This document shows, in pieces, positions 54,478 through 63,448 of a stretch of 64,000 nucleotides of DNA. Source of the stretch: Lachnospiraceae bacterium (GTDB lineage: Bacteria > Bacillota > Clostridia > Lachnospirales > Lachnospiraceae); NCBI GenBank assembly GCA_016291655.1, contig JAEEYF010000014.1:34328-98327 (forward strand), written 5' to 3'. The stretch's first letter is position 1. Each line of letters opens with the position of its first letter. The translations under genes and the position numbers were made by a program. A model generated the notes under the pieces. The model saw only the letters and a program-made list of their open reading frames with translations, did not search any database and had not been told where the DNA came from.

Positions 54478-55743
54478 ATGAAGAAAAGACTTATTGCATT
54501 GGCTCTTGCTACGGCAATGGTTGTTTCGCTTGCTGCATGTGGCAACGGCGGAAAAAGCGGAAAAGACGGCAAGACAAAACTTGAGATGTGGTGCATCGCC
54601 ACAGAAACAGACTCAAACCGCAAGTCCTATGAAAAGGCTATTGATGCGGTAACAAAGGCTCATCCCGAGATTGAATTCACTTGGGAAGCAATTGAAAACG
54701 AAACCTACAAGACAAAGATCAAGGCTGCCGTACAGGCAAATGATATGCCCGACATCTTCTTCACATGGTCATGTGCATTCCTCGGCAGCTTTGTTGACGC
54801 AGGACGTGTTTATTGCCTTGATGATGAATATAAGAATTGGGCTAAAGAGCTTGATACCAAGATGTTAGCCAATACAACCTATAACGGAAAGCATTACGGC
54901 ATTCCCACAACAATGAACATTGTTGTTATGTTCGCTAACATGGATATCCTCAATAAGGTTGGATACTCTGAGGTTCCCGGAACATACGAAGACCTCATCG
55001 CTTGCTGCGACAAGCTTATTGCTGCAGGCTACACTCCTTTCGGATGTTCAGGAAAAGAGAACTGGTGTGTAACAGAGTATGTTGAGCCCATCATCGAAAA
55101 GACGATCGGCGCAGATGCTTACAAAGATATCATGCTTTGCGAAGCTACATGGGACAATCAGGGCGTTGCAAAGGCTATCGGAATATTCCAGGATATGATC
55201 GACAAGAAGTACTTCGATCCCAACGGTGCAGCTCTCGGAAACAACGAAGTTAAGGCTAACTTCATGGCAGGCAAGTATGCATTCTATATGAACGGTTCTT
55301 GGAACTGTGCAGATTTCGCAGCAGATGCCAAATTCTTCCCCAAGGTTAAGCTTTCTGAGTTCCCTGTAATCGATTCTTCAGTTGCCAAGCTTGGTCAGCT
55401 CATCGGTGGTCCTTCGGATACTCTTGCGGTAGCAAAGGGCAGCAAGAACGCTGAAAAGGCAGCAGCATTTGCATTCGAACTCGGCAAAGAGATCTGCCAT
55501 TTCGGTTACCTTGACGGTTGCGGACTTCCCGCTTGGACACCTTACTATGATATATCCGGCATTAACGGCCTTACAAAGGGCGTTTCTGAAATCGTAAATA
55601 ATTCCGACGCTATGGTTCTTTTCGGAGATACAATTCTTGAAGCTGAGAAGGCTCAGATCTATCTCAGCTACATTGCTAAGGTTTACGGTAAGGAAATTGA
55701 CGGTGCAGGATTCATCGCCGGACTTAAAAAAGATCTTCAGTAA
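54478..55743 (+). CDS. Sugar ABC transporter substrate-binding lipoprotein
   Basis: The 421-residue lipoprotein has a signal and lipobox (VSLAAC, Cys near residue 21) and the type-1 sugar-binding fold: WCIATETDSNRKSYEKAID (near 40), DIFFTWSC (near 97), YGIPTTMN and FYMNGSWNC (near 276). It binds an unknown sugar outside the cell and feeds the two permeases downstream. AGGAGG upstream of the ATG. A terminator between it and the permease genes should raise its level over theirs. Its codon use looks biased towards strong expression. Confidence 0.93.
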   Translation: MKKRLIALALATAMVVSLAACGNGGKSGKDGKTKLEMWCIATETDSNRKSYEKAIDAVTKAHPEIEFTWEAIENETYKTKIKAAVQANDMPDIFFTWSCAFLGSFVDAGRVYCLDDEYKNWAKELDTKMLANTTYNGKHYGIPTTMNIVVMFANMDILNKVGYSEVPGTYEDLIACCDKLIAAGYTPFGCSGKENWCVTEYVEPIIEKTIGADAYKDIMLCEATWDNQGVAKAIGIFQDMIDKKYFDPNGAALGNNEVKANFMAGKYAFYMNGSWNCADFAADAKFFPKVKLSEFPVIDSSVAKLGQLIGGPSDTLAVAKGSKNAEKAAAFAFELGKEICHFGYLDGCGLPAWTPYYDISGINGLTKGVSEIVNNSDAMVLFGDTILEAEKAQIYLSYIAKVYGKEIDGAGFIAGLKKDLQ

Positions 55744-55776
55744 ATTTCATCTTCAATTTTTCTCCAATTAACGGGG

Positions 55777-55818
55777 CGGCCTTTCCCTATAATAAAATAT
55801 AGGAAAAGGCCGTTTTTT
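55777..55818 (+). terminator. Partial terminator between the binding-protein and permease genes
   Basis: CGGCCTTT and AAAGGCCG with an inner CCTAT/ATAGG stem (one mismatch), followed by TTTTTT. As the permeases have the same direction and only 34 bp follow, it most likely attenuates read-through so the binding protein is made in excess. Confidence 0.85.
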
Positions 55819-55852
55819 AAAGATAACTAACACATCAGACAGGTTGATCGAA

Positions 55853-56809
55853 ATGAAAGATAATAGAGATAAGGATAATACAATCCGTATTAAAACGAAA
55901 ACAAAAACAGAGGTTATCAAGGGGATCAATATATTTCTTTTTCTTGCTCCCGCTCTTATTTTGTTCATAATGGTGCTGATAGCTCCCATTATGTTGTCTT
56001 TGTATTACAGCTTTTTTGACTGGAGCGGATACGGGGAAATGAAATTTATCGGTATTGACAACTATATTGAGCTGTTTACAAGTCAAGACATTCAATTTCT
56101 TCGAGCTGTGAAAAATTCACTGCTTCTTGCAGTTTTCTCCGTTTTTATACAATTACCGCTTTCACTTGCACTTGCACTTGCCCTCGGTAAGGGGATTAAG
56201 GGCGAAAGAGGTTATTTGTCGGTATTCTTTGCGCCGGTGTTGATCTCAACGGTTGTAATCGGTCAGTTATGGCTTAAAATATATAACCCCGATTACGGCC
56301 TTTTGAATACGGTATTGAGAAGCATAGGCCTTGAAGACGATATTATGAAACTGACGGGAGATATAAAGGACGTATTGTGGCTGGGAAATCCCAAGATCGC
56401 GCTTGGAGCGGCCTTTGTTCCGATACTGTGGCAATATGTGGGCTATCATATGCTGCTCATGTATGCCGGAGTTAAAGGCGTTCCGTTGGATCTTCGCGAA
56501 GCGGCTATGCTGGACGGAGCTTCTCAGGGGCAGGTAAACAGATATATTGTTCTTCCGCATATCAAATCAATCATAAAGATAAGTGTTATCTTTGCGGTTA
56601 CAGGTTCACTTAAATCCTTCGATCTGCTTTATGTTTTGACACCTGACGGCGGACCGCTTCATTCCACAGAGGTTCCGAGTACACGTATGATCAGCATGCT
56701 GTTCCTGCGTAACCGTTACGGAATGGGAAGTTCCATAGCAGTAATGCTTATCGCGCTGTGCTTCCTTTTTGCGGTGATCATCAGTGCTGCTTTCAAGAAG
56801 GAGGACTAA
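55853..56809 (+). CDS. Sugar ABC transporter permease, MalF/UgpA type
   Basis: The 318-residue permease has a charged N-terminal tail, six helices (first at about 22-48) and the EAA loop DLREAAMLDGASQGQVNRYI (near 217-236). It pairs with the next permease; the genes are separated by 1 bp. The ATG at 55853 is preferred over the TTG at 55844; the ribosome site (AGG) is weak. Confidence 0.92.
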   Translation: MKDNRDKDNTIRIKTKTKTEVIKGINIFLFLAPALILFIMVLIAPIMLSLYYSFFDWSGYGEMKFIGIDNYIELFTSQDIQFLRAVKNSLLLAVFSVFIQLPLSLALALALGKGIKGERGYLSVFFAPVLISTVVIGQLWLKIYNPDYGLLNTVLRSIGLEDDIMKLTGDIKDVLWLGNPKIALGAAFVPILWQYVGYHMLLMYAGVKGVPLDLREAAMLDGASQGQVNRYIVLPHIKSIIKISVIFAVTGSLKSFDLLYVLTPDGGPLHSTEVPSTRMISMLFLRNRYGMGSSIAVMLIALCFLFAVIISAAFKKED

Positions 56810-56810
56810 G

Positions 56811-57665
56811 ATGGAATCTACAGTATATTCAGTAAAGAAAAGCAGTAAGATCATCAGACCGATCATCTACACTTTACTTGTATTATGGACGTTGATAAAC
56901 ATTTTCCCGATCTATTTCATGCTCACGTTCTCTTTCAAGAGCAACGAAGAGATCTACGGAGCAAATATAGTAGGTCTTCCTCATGAGTGGTTATGGAGTA
57001 ACTATAAAACAGCACTTCATACAGGAAAAATGGGTCTGTATTTCCTTAACAGCACCATCGTTGCAATAGCAACCATCATTCTTACATTGATCGCGGCAGT
57101 TATGGCGACCTATGCGATGCAGAGGATCGTATGGAGAGGCAGAAAGCTCATGAACAAGTTTTTCATGCTGGGACTTACCATTCCCATTCATGCTTCCATT
57201 GTTCCTGTTTATGTTACGCTTAAGAACCTTAAAATGCTTAACAGCTATCAGGCGTTGATCATACCCTATGCAGCGTTCTCATTGGCTATGGCGATCCTTA
57301 TATGCATGGGCTTTATGGAGGACATCCCCATACAGCTTGACGAGGCTGCAAGAATTGACGGATGCGGTCTTTGGGGAACATTCATAAGGATAATTGTTCC
57401 GCTTATGAGACCTGCGCTTTCAACCGTTGGAATTTACTCCTTCCTTCAGTGCTGGAATGAGCTCATGTTTGCAAACATCTTCAATTCCAGGGAGGCGTTT
57501 CGAACCCTTCCCGTAGGCGTTCAACAGCTATCCGGACAGCACACGACACAATGGGGACCTATAGGAGCGGCGCTTGTTATTGCTACCTTCCCCACTCTGA
57601 TCGTCTATGTTTTCCTGAGCAAAAAGATCCAGGCAAGCTTTATGGCGGGAGCAATTAAGGGTTGA
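56811..57665 (+). CDS. Sugar ABC transporter permease, MalG/UgpE type
   Basis: The 284-residue permease has six helices and the EAA loop PIQLDEAARIDGCGLWGTFI (near 174-193). AAGGAGG lies 5-6 bp before the ATG at 56811, inside the end of the preceding gene. No ATP-binding gene is encoded here. A two-component system follows directly. Confidence 0.92.
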   Translation: MESTVYSVKKSSKIIRPIIYTLLVLWTLINIFPIYFMLTFSFKSNEEIYGANIVGLPHEWLWSNYKTALHTGKMGLYFLNSTIVAIATIILTLIAAVMATYAMQRIVWRGRKLMNKFFMLGLTIPIHASIVPVYVTLKNLKMLNSYQALIIPYAAFSLAMAILICMGFMEDIPIQLDEAARIDGCGLWGTFIRIIVPLMRPALSTVGIYSFLQCWNELMFANIFNSREAFRTLPVGVQQLSGQHTTQWGPIGAALVIATFPTLIVYVFLSKKIQASFMAGAIKG

Positions 57666-57734
57666 TCATTTAAAAAATGACAGAGATATGATATTATATT
57701 CGGTGTGGGATTATGACTATACCGGAGAAAAAGT

Positions 57735-59492
57735 ATGAAGTGGGTTCATTATTTTTTTAATAACAAAAAAAACTCCGGCGCACATCAATCTATTGCTGTG
57801 CGCCTTCGTAACATCTTAGGGATGATATTTGCGCTGCTTTCCGCAACCTTTATTGCAGCCCTGGTCATGGTGATATTGAATTCCAGAAAAGAGAATTCAA
57901 TAAGCGAATCGGAAACCGTGATCAACGGTATTGTTTCCACCATCAACGGAAACATGGGAAATTACAAGGATATCTCGCGCCTGGTAATGATAAACGATAC
58001 CGTGACAAGGTTCATGAAAAAGGAAGAAGATGTGGGGCTGATCTATGATTCGGTGCACGCGATAAACGACATTCTGATAGTCTGTGATAATGTAGATTCT
58101 TTTTTTACCTTTCGCGATGACGGACAATATGTTACCACCGGTCGCGGCGATTACATAATAGATTATGTAACCATGGCAAGCGAAAAGTGGCAAAACCCCA
58201 TTGATGAGAGAATGGGCGGAGCGGTCATCTTTATGAACGGAAACGGGGCGGTGTTTAGAAAAAACGGTAAGCAGTTTATTACGATCGCCAGAACATATTG
58301 TGATCTTAACACCCAGAAAAAGCAGGGTATCCTTCTGATGAATATTTCTACGGAGATGTTGGATCAATGCATAGGAGATATAACGAACGCTCAAATATGT
58401 GTGGTGGCCGAGGACGGATCGTATATAGCCGGAGATCCGGAACTGTGCAATAATTTCAGTATGTCTTTTCTTTCGGGCGAAATGGTTCACAGATACAACG
58501 GAGACGGTAAGTTCAATATGGTTTCCGGGTACAAACCCGAGGGCCTTCCTTTTGTCATCATGTGCAAGGTAATACCATCCGGTGTTTCCCTGCCCGTTAC
58601 GGTGATAACGGTATTATTTCTTCTTGCTGCTGTTTTTGTGGCGTCAATAGTTAGGTTGGTATCCTACATTACAAAAAACATCAACGAGCCTATTCTGGAA
58701 CTCACTGAAGCCATGGAGGATACGAAAAAGGCCGGATGGCTGAAAAAGATCGAGGTCAATATGCCCGACAACGAGATCGGACAATTGGCCACATCATACA
58801 ACAGTATGAATGAATACCTGAACGATGTGCTGGACAGACTGATCGAAAAGGAAAAGGCAGTTCAGAGAGTAGAGATGCGCGTTCTTCAGGAACAGATAAA
58901 GCCTCATTTCTTATATAATTCGTTGGAAACCATAGGGTATATGGCATGTGAGGCGGGGGCAGACAAAGTGTATTCCGCATTGGAAACCCTGGGAAGCTTT
59001 TACAGGAATTTCCTTAGCAAAGGTGAAAGGGAGATTCCGCTGAAACGTGAGTTGCAGATCATTAAAGATTATCTTTCCATTCAAAAGCTGCGCTACGGTG
59101 ATGCTGTCAATGACGAGTATGATATAGATGATGAAGTGCTTGAGTACAAGATACCGAAACTCATACTTCAACCATTGGTGGAAAACAGCATATATCACGG
59201 AGTCCGTTTAAAGGGCGAGCCCGGAATGATAAGGATATCCGCGCACAAAGAGAATGATAAACTGATCATTAAGGTTTACGACTCCGGTGTCGGAATGTCG
59301 GAGGAACAGATAGAAAAGATACTTAAAGGCGAAGAACAGGGGGATAAGTCCGCTGAAGAGCGACCTCTTTCGGGCTTTGGCCTGAGCGGCACCATCAAAC
59401 GTATAAGATATTATTGCAAAGATGACGATGCGGTAAGGATATTCAGTGAAGAGGGAGAATATACCGAGATTGTACTTAAGATAGGAGTATAA
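57735..59492 (+). CDS. YesM-type sensor histidine kinase
   Basis: The 585-residue kinase has a helix at about 27-50, a large extracytoplasmic domain (about 52-285), a second helix (near 288-310), a HAMP linker (INEPILELTEAMEDT), then the His_kinase family domain with QEQIKPHFLYNSLETI (phospho-His near 395) and an ATPase domain with QPLVENSIYHG and DSGVGMS. This class pairs with AraC-type regulators and commonly senses sugars or their binding proteins. It follows the importer genes after a 69-bp gap with a weak ribosome site. Confidence 0.93.
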   Translation: MKWVHYFFNNKKNSGAHQSIAVRLRNILGMIFALLSATFIAALVMVILNSRKENSISESETVINGIVSTINGNMGNYKDISRLVMINDTVTRFMKKEEDVGLIYDSVHAINDILIVCDNVDSFFTFRDDGQYVTTGRGDYIIDYVTMASEKWQNPIDERMGGAVIFMNGNGAVFRKNGKQFITIARTYCDLNTQKKQGILLMNISTEMLDQCIGDITNAQICVVAEDGSYIAGDPELCNNFSMSFLSGEMVHRYNGDGKFNMVSGYKPEGLPFVIMCKVIPSGVSLPVTVITVLFLLAAVFVASIVRLVSYITKNINEPILELTEAMEDTKKAGWLKKIEVNMPDNEIGQLATSYNSMNEYLNDVLDRLIEKEKAVQRVEMRVLQEQIKPHFLYNSLETIGYMACEAGADKVYSALETLGSFYRNFLSKGEREIPLKRELQIIKDYLSIQKLRYGDAVNDEYDIDDEVLEYKIPKLILQPLVENSIYHGVRLKGEPGMIRISAHKENDKLIIKVYDSGVGMSEEQIEKILKGEEQGDKSAEERPLSGFGLSGTIKRIRYYCKDDDAVRIFSEEGEYTEIVLKIGV

Positions 59493-59507
59493 AAGGGGAG
59501 GGAAAAA

Positions 59508-60263
59508 ATGTATAGGGTTATGATCATCGATGACGAAATATCGGCAAGAAATCTTATGAAGGTTTCGGTTGATTGGGACAAGCTGGACATGTACGTTGTA
59601 GGAGAAGCCGGCAGCGGTATCGAAGCCATAAACATTATTGATGATGTAAAACCGGATATAGCCATAGTTGATATTTCAATGCCTTTTATGAACGGGATAG
59701 AGTTTACGGAAGTGGCTTCCAAGAGATATCCGGATCTGGCGATCATTATAATGACGGCAATGGATGATTTTGAATATGCCAGACGTTGTGTAAGTCTGCC
59801 GGTGTTTGAGTATATGCTTAAGCCCATAATAAGATCGGAAGTAAACGCAACACTTCAAAAGCTGAAGGAAAAGCTTGATCGCAGGAGAGCAGAATCAAAA
59901 GCCTTTGCAAATGATAATACATATGAGCCGGACATGGACCGCAGTATGATCGACAGGATCAAGGATTATATTTCCGTCAATTATCAGGACTCGAAGATCA
60001 ATCTTACTTCGGTCGCCCAGCAGTTCGGCTTCAGTTCAAGTTATCTCAGTCGACGCTTTAAGCAGGAAACGGGAAAGAATTTTATCGAGTATCTTACCGA
60101 GTGCAGAATGGAAAGGGCAATACAGCTGGCGCATGACAATTGCAAGATGTTTTGCACTTCAAGTGAGGTTGGAATACCCGATACCGCCTATTTCGGAAAA
60201 TGTTTTAAAAAGTATACGGGAATGAGCTACTCCGAGTTTATGGCGACGAAAAGAAAACAATGA
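59508..60263 (+). CDS. YesN-type response regulator with AraC DNA-binding domain
   Basis: The 251-residue regulator has a receiver domain (IIDDE, phospho-Asp in IAIVDISMPFMNG near residue 56, Lys in MLKPI) and two helix-turn-helix motifs of the AraC type (INLTSVAQQFGFSSSYLSRRFK near 164 and the VGIPDTAYFGKCFKKYTGMS signature near 221). It lacks the long middle region of many YesN proteins, so it is short. GGGAGGG upstream. Its likely targets are the adjacent sugar-importer genes. Confidence 0.93.
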   Translation: MYRVMIIDDEISARNLMKVSVDWDKLDMYVVGEAGSGIEAINIIDDVKPDIAIVDISMPFMNGIEFTEVASKRYPDLAIIIMTAMDDFEYARRCVSLPVFEYMLKPIIRSEVNATLQKLKEKLDRRRAESKAFANDNTYEPDMDRSMIDRIKDYISVNYQDSKINLTSVAQQFGFSSSYLSRRFKQETGKNFIEYLTECRMERAIQLAHDNCKMFCTSSEVGIPDTAYFGKCFKKYTGMSYSEFMATKRKQ

Positions 60264-60271
60264 AAAAGAAA

Positions 60272-60317
60272 CAGCCTTCAAAGCAGGATGAAAATCTGAG
60301 CTTTGAAGGCTGTTTTT
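60272..60317 (+). terminator. Rho-independent terminator after the YesN-like gene
   Basis: ACAGCCTTCAAAGC and GCTTTGAAGGCTGT form a perfect 14-bp stem, followed by TTTTT. Confidence 0.92.
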
Positions 60318-60456
60318 GTAAATACCGTAGCGCGGATATGTAATATTGACAAACAATTAACTATCCAAAATTGGGATAAAAATGTGGCGTTTTTGTTTCG
60401 TATGTGTTATATAATAATTATATGGGAAATAATGTATTTGCAAAGGGGGCTTACTG

Positions 60457-62655
60457 ATGAAGAGAAAAGAGAAGAAGGATAAGACCGTCAAAGAGTCTAA
60501 AATCAAGGACAGGACAGGAAAAAAGCTTTTTGATCTCAAAAAGCTGGATATTAAAAAGTATATTCCGGAAGAAATAAAAAACTCTTTCGGAAAAAAGAAA
60601 TCAAGCCTGATGCGCACTTTGACGGTTGCTTTTCTGATACCTGTGGTTTTGACGGTTATTCTTGGCGTAGTATCATACAACGTTGCGTCAAACAGTATAA
60701 TCTCAACCTATAAGGAGACGGCAGAATCCACAGTCTGTGCGGAAGGATCGTACTTTTCGCTTGTCTGCGATTCCATTTCCCAGAAGGCATTGGAATTGAT
60801 CCTGGAATCGGAGACTTCGGGATTTTATTCCAACTATTACAAAGACAAGACAAAGGACGGATATGCCGTAAAGCTTCTGGCAGCAAGAAAAGAATTACAA
60901 AATGTTACTGCCACCAATCCCAATATATATTCATATACGGTTATTGCCGATCAGGGGATGAATCTTACCTCTTTCAGTTTCAAAAACAAAGAGGAAGAGG
61001 GGGAGCAGCAGCATGCTGATTTTATAAGCAGTCCCGAGGGACAGTTCTTTATTGATAACCAGTATATCAGAAATGCATGGTTCGGCAGGCACAGTTACCT
61101 CGACAGCGCGACCAATTGCGACAGCACAAGATATGCCATAACATATATTCAAAAGCTTACCAAAGGCGATATCTACCTTATTTTTGATATGAAGACAGAG
61201 GTGGTTGAATCCATGCTTGCCACCATGGACTTCGGAAAGAAAAGCTATGTAGGCATAGTCACCAGAGACGATTATGAAGTCGTTATGGAATGCGGTACCG
61301 AAGGGCTCTTGAATCTTGAGGAAAATGAGAGCTGCATAGTCGGTGAAAAGTTTTATGAAAACGTTAAAAATCTGGAAGAGACTTACGTAAGTGACGTTAC
61401 ATACAACGGAAAGAAACACATCTTTATTGCAGAGCCTGTAGCAAAGTCGGGCATTATCATTTTTGCTCTGATCCCTCAGGCAAATGCGGTCGGACAGGTT
61501 AAATCCATCCGCTTGATCACATTCGTCATGGTTGCCGCAGCGGTAGTGATCGCGCTTACTATCGGCTACTTTATATCTACCGGCATTTCACGTGCCATGA
61601 GGCATATGACACGCGGACTTGAAAAAACAGCTCAGGGCGATCTTACCAGAGTGTTTAAGACGAGACGTAAGGATGAATTCGTTGTTCTTACCAACAGTCT
61701 GAATACGATGGTGACCGAAATAAGAAAAGTCCTGACTGATATGAAGGAATTCAGCGGAAAGGTTACATCACTTTCAAATGACGTTTCGGTTGACTCCATC
61801 AGTATCAGTGAAGCTGCTCACAATACCACCAAGGTAATGGAAGAAGTGGCGAGAGGCATATTGGATCAGGCTGATAACACCGAAAAGAGCAATCAGCTCA
61901 TGGTCAGCTTCTCAGAGAATATTGCGGAGGTTACCAACAGGACAAACCTTATGGGAACGGCAGCGGACGACGTTATCGGCGCCGTAGGTGAAGGTAAGTC
62001 CATCATGAGTGCACTCAGCAAACAGTCGGATATTACGGTTAAACTCACAAGCGAACTTTTAAGTGACATAAAAGAAGTTGAAAAGAACTCTCTTGAAATA
62101 CAGAACTTTGTAAATGTTATCAGTGATATAGCGGAGGAAACAAACCTTCTTTCCCTTAACGCATCCATTGAAGCGGCTCGTGCCGGCGATGCGGGAAGAG
62201 GCTTCTCGGTAGTTGCGGATGAGATCAGAAAGCTTGCTGATCAGTCCATGGAATCCGGTAACAATATCAATCGCTTTGCGGCCATCATTGAAGAAACGAC
62301 CAAGAAGACTACCGAATCCGCTTCAAGAACGGAAAAGATGATACTTGAGCAGGCACAGTCGCTGGAAGAGACCGTCAGGGTATTTGCAAGGATCAACGAG
62401 AGCGTAGATGCGCTTGTCAAGGATATAAGAGAAACACTTGACATGTTGAACAGAGTCGATCAGGAGAAGAACGGTGTTCAGAACTCCCTGCAGAACATTT
62501 CCACCGTATCTCAGGAGGTTGCCGCTTCCGGAGAAGAAGTTACCGCGACTCTGACACAACAGGCAGAGATCATTGCTTCGCTGTCTTCCAAGGCTGCTGA
62601 ACTCAATAAAGATGCAGATCAGTTGAATTCCGCAATTGCGAAGTTCACCATTTAA
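60457..62655 (+). CDS. Methyl-accepting chemotaxis protein
   Basis: The 732-residue chemoreceptor has an unusually long Lys-rich cytoplasmic N-terminus (about 1-48), a helix (about 50-74), a periplasmic-side dCache-like sensor (about 75-345), a second helix (about 350-372), a HAMP domain ([20 protein letters not shown]) and a signalling domain with the hairpin tip [17 protein letters not shown] (near 566). AAGGGGG lies 8 bp upstream of the ATG. It stands alone between terminators beside the sugar-importer genes, so it may steer the cell to the same sugar, but that is inferred. Confidence 0.95.
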   Translation: MKRKEKKDKTVKESKIKDRTGKKLFDLKKLDIKKYIPEEIKNSFGKKKSSLMRTLTVAFLIPVVLTVILGVVSYNVASNSIISTYKETAESTVCAEGSYFSLVCDSISQKALELILESETSGFYSNYYKDKTKDGYAVKLLAARKELQNVTATNPNIYSYTVIADQGMNLTSFSFKNKEEEGEQQHADFISSPEGQFFIDNQYIRNAWFGRHSYLDSATNCDSTRYAITYIQKLTKGDIYLIFDMKTEVVESMLATMDFGKKSYVGIVTRDDYEVVMECGTEGLLNLEENESCIVGEKFYENVKNLEETYVSDVTYNGKKHIFIAEPVAKSGIIIFALIPQANAVGQVKSIRLITFVMVAAAVVIALTIGYFISTGISRAMRHMTRGLEKTAQGDLTRVFKTRRKDEFVVLTNSLNTMVTEIRKVLTDMKEFSGKVTSLSNDVSVDSISISEAAHNTTKVMEEVARGILDQADNTEKSNQLMVSFSENIAEVTNRTNLMGTAADDVIGAVGEGKSIMSALSKQSDITVKLTSELLSDIKEVEKNSLEIQNFVNVISDIAEETNLLSLNASIEAARAGDAGRGFSVVADEIRKLADQSMESGNNINRFAAIIEETTKKTTESASRTEKMILEQAQSLEETVRVFARINESVDALVKDIRETLDMLNRVDQEKNGVQNSLQNISTVSQEVAASGEEVTATLTQQAEIIASLSSKAAELNKDADQLNSAIAKFTI

Positions 62656-62706
62656 ATCGCTTACAACTTTTTGTCTTTTTAAAGAATTTTCCTTTTATTA
62701 TCGAAG

Positions 62707-62736
62707 AAAGGCACCTGCTTTGCAAGTGCCTTTTTT
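62707..62736 (+). terminator. Rho-independent terminator after the chemoreceptor gene
   Basis: AAAGGCAC...GTGCCTTT stem with a small CTGC/GCA interior, followed by TTTTTT. Confidence 0.88.
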
Positions 62737-62777
62737 CGTGCCCTTGAAGGCTGTTTAGAAAAAATTTATAAAAATTG

Positions 62778-62819
62778 TTAGCACTCACACTTGACGAGTG
62801 CTAACAATCGTGGTATAAC
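62778..62819 (+). promoter_or_regulatory. CIRCE operator and promoter of the small heat-shock gene
   Basis: TTAGCACTC (62778-62786), N9, GAGTGCTAA (62796-62804) is an exact CIRCE element, extended by ATTG and CAAT to a longer palindrome. The -35 box TTGACG (62791-62796) lies in its loop, with a 17-bp spacer to TATAAC (62814-62819). HrcA bound to CIRCE would block this promoter directly. Confidence 0.95.
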
Positions 62820-62930
62820 ATGATCAGAACAAGGGAGATGTAAAAAACATCGACCGGTTCCAAAATACATATTAACACAAGTACCGGTGCCTAACGAACA
62901 TGCACCGTATTCGAAAAGGAGGAATGACTT

Positions 62931-63395
62931 ATGTTGATGCCCAGTATTTTTGGAGGAAACTATTTGGATGATTTCTTTGATCTTTTCCCTTATGTGGATG
63001 ACAAGGATTTCAGGAACACTGAAAAGAAACTTTACGGTAAGAATGCCGGCCACATAATGAAAACCGATGTTAAGGAAAAAGATGATTCCTATGAACTGGA
63101 AATGGATCTTCCGGGCTTTGAAAAGGATGAGATCCAGATCTCACTTGATGACGGCTATATGACCATCAATGCTGTCAAGGGTCTTGACAAGGATGAAAAG
63201 GAAAAGGACAGCGGCAAGTACATCAGACGTGAGCGTTATGTCGGATCGTGCAGCAGAAGCTTCTACGTAGGAGATGATCTTACGGAAGAGGATATTAAGG
63301 CCGAGTTCAAGCATGGTATCCTGAAACTTACGGTTCCCAAGAAGGATCCCAAGAAAGAGATCAAGGAAAAGAAATATGTTGCCATTGCAGGATAA
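62931..63395 (+). CDS. Hsp20/alpha-crystallin-type small heat-shock protein
   Basis: The 154-residue chaperone has an alpha-crystallin domain (about 42-145): YELEMDLPGFEKDEIQISLDD (near 55), the conserved RRERYVGSCSRSFYVGDDL (near 99) and the GILKLTVPKK motif (near 130). A short N-terminal arm is rich in aromatic residues (IFGGNYLDDFFDLFPY). The family holds unfolding proteins without ATP. AAGGAGG lies 7 bp before the ATG. The 111-nt leader contains CGGTGC...GCACCG (near 62884-62908), a possible hairpin close to the ribosome site. It is controlled by CIRCE. Confidence 0.95.
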   Translation: MLMPSIFGGNYLDDFFDLFPYVDDKDFRNTEKKLYGKNAGHIMKTDVKEKDDSYELEMDLPGFEKDEIQISLDDGYMTINAVKGLDKDEKEKDSGKYIRRERYVGSCSRSFYVGDDLTEEDIKAEFKHGILKLTVPKKDPKKEIKEKKYVAIAG

Positions 63396-63410
63396 CTTTC
63401 CTCAAACTAA

Positions 63411-63448
63411 GGTTCTCCCGATCAAGTTCGGGAGAACCGCTTTTTTTT
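63411..63448 (+). terminator. Rho-independent terminator after the hsp20 gene
   Basis: GGTTCTCCCG and CGGGAGAACC arms, 8-nt loop, then GC and eight T. Confidence 0.95.
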
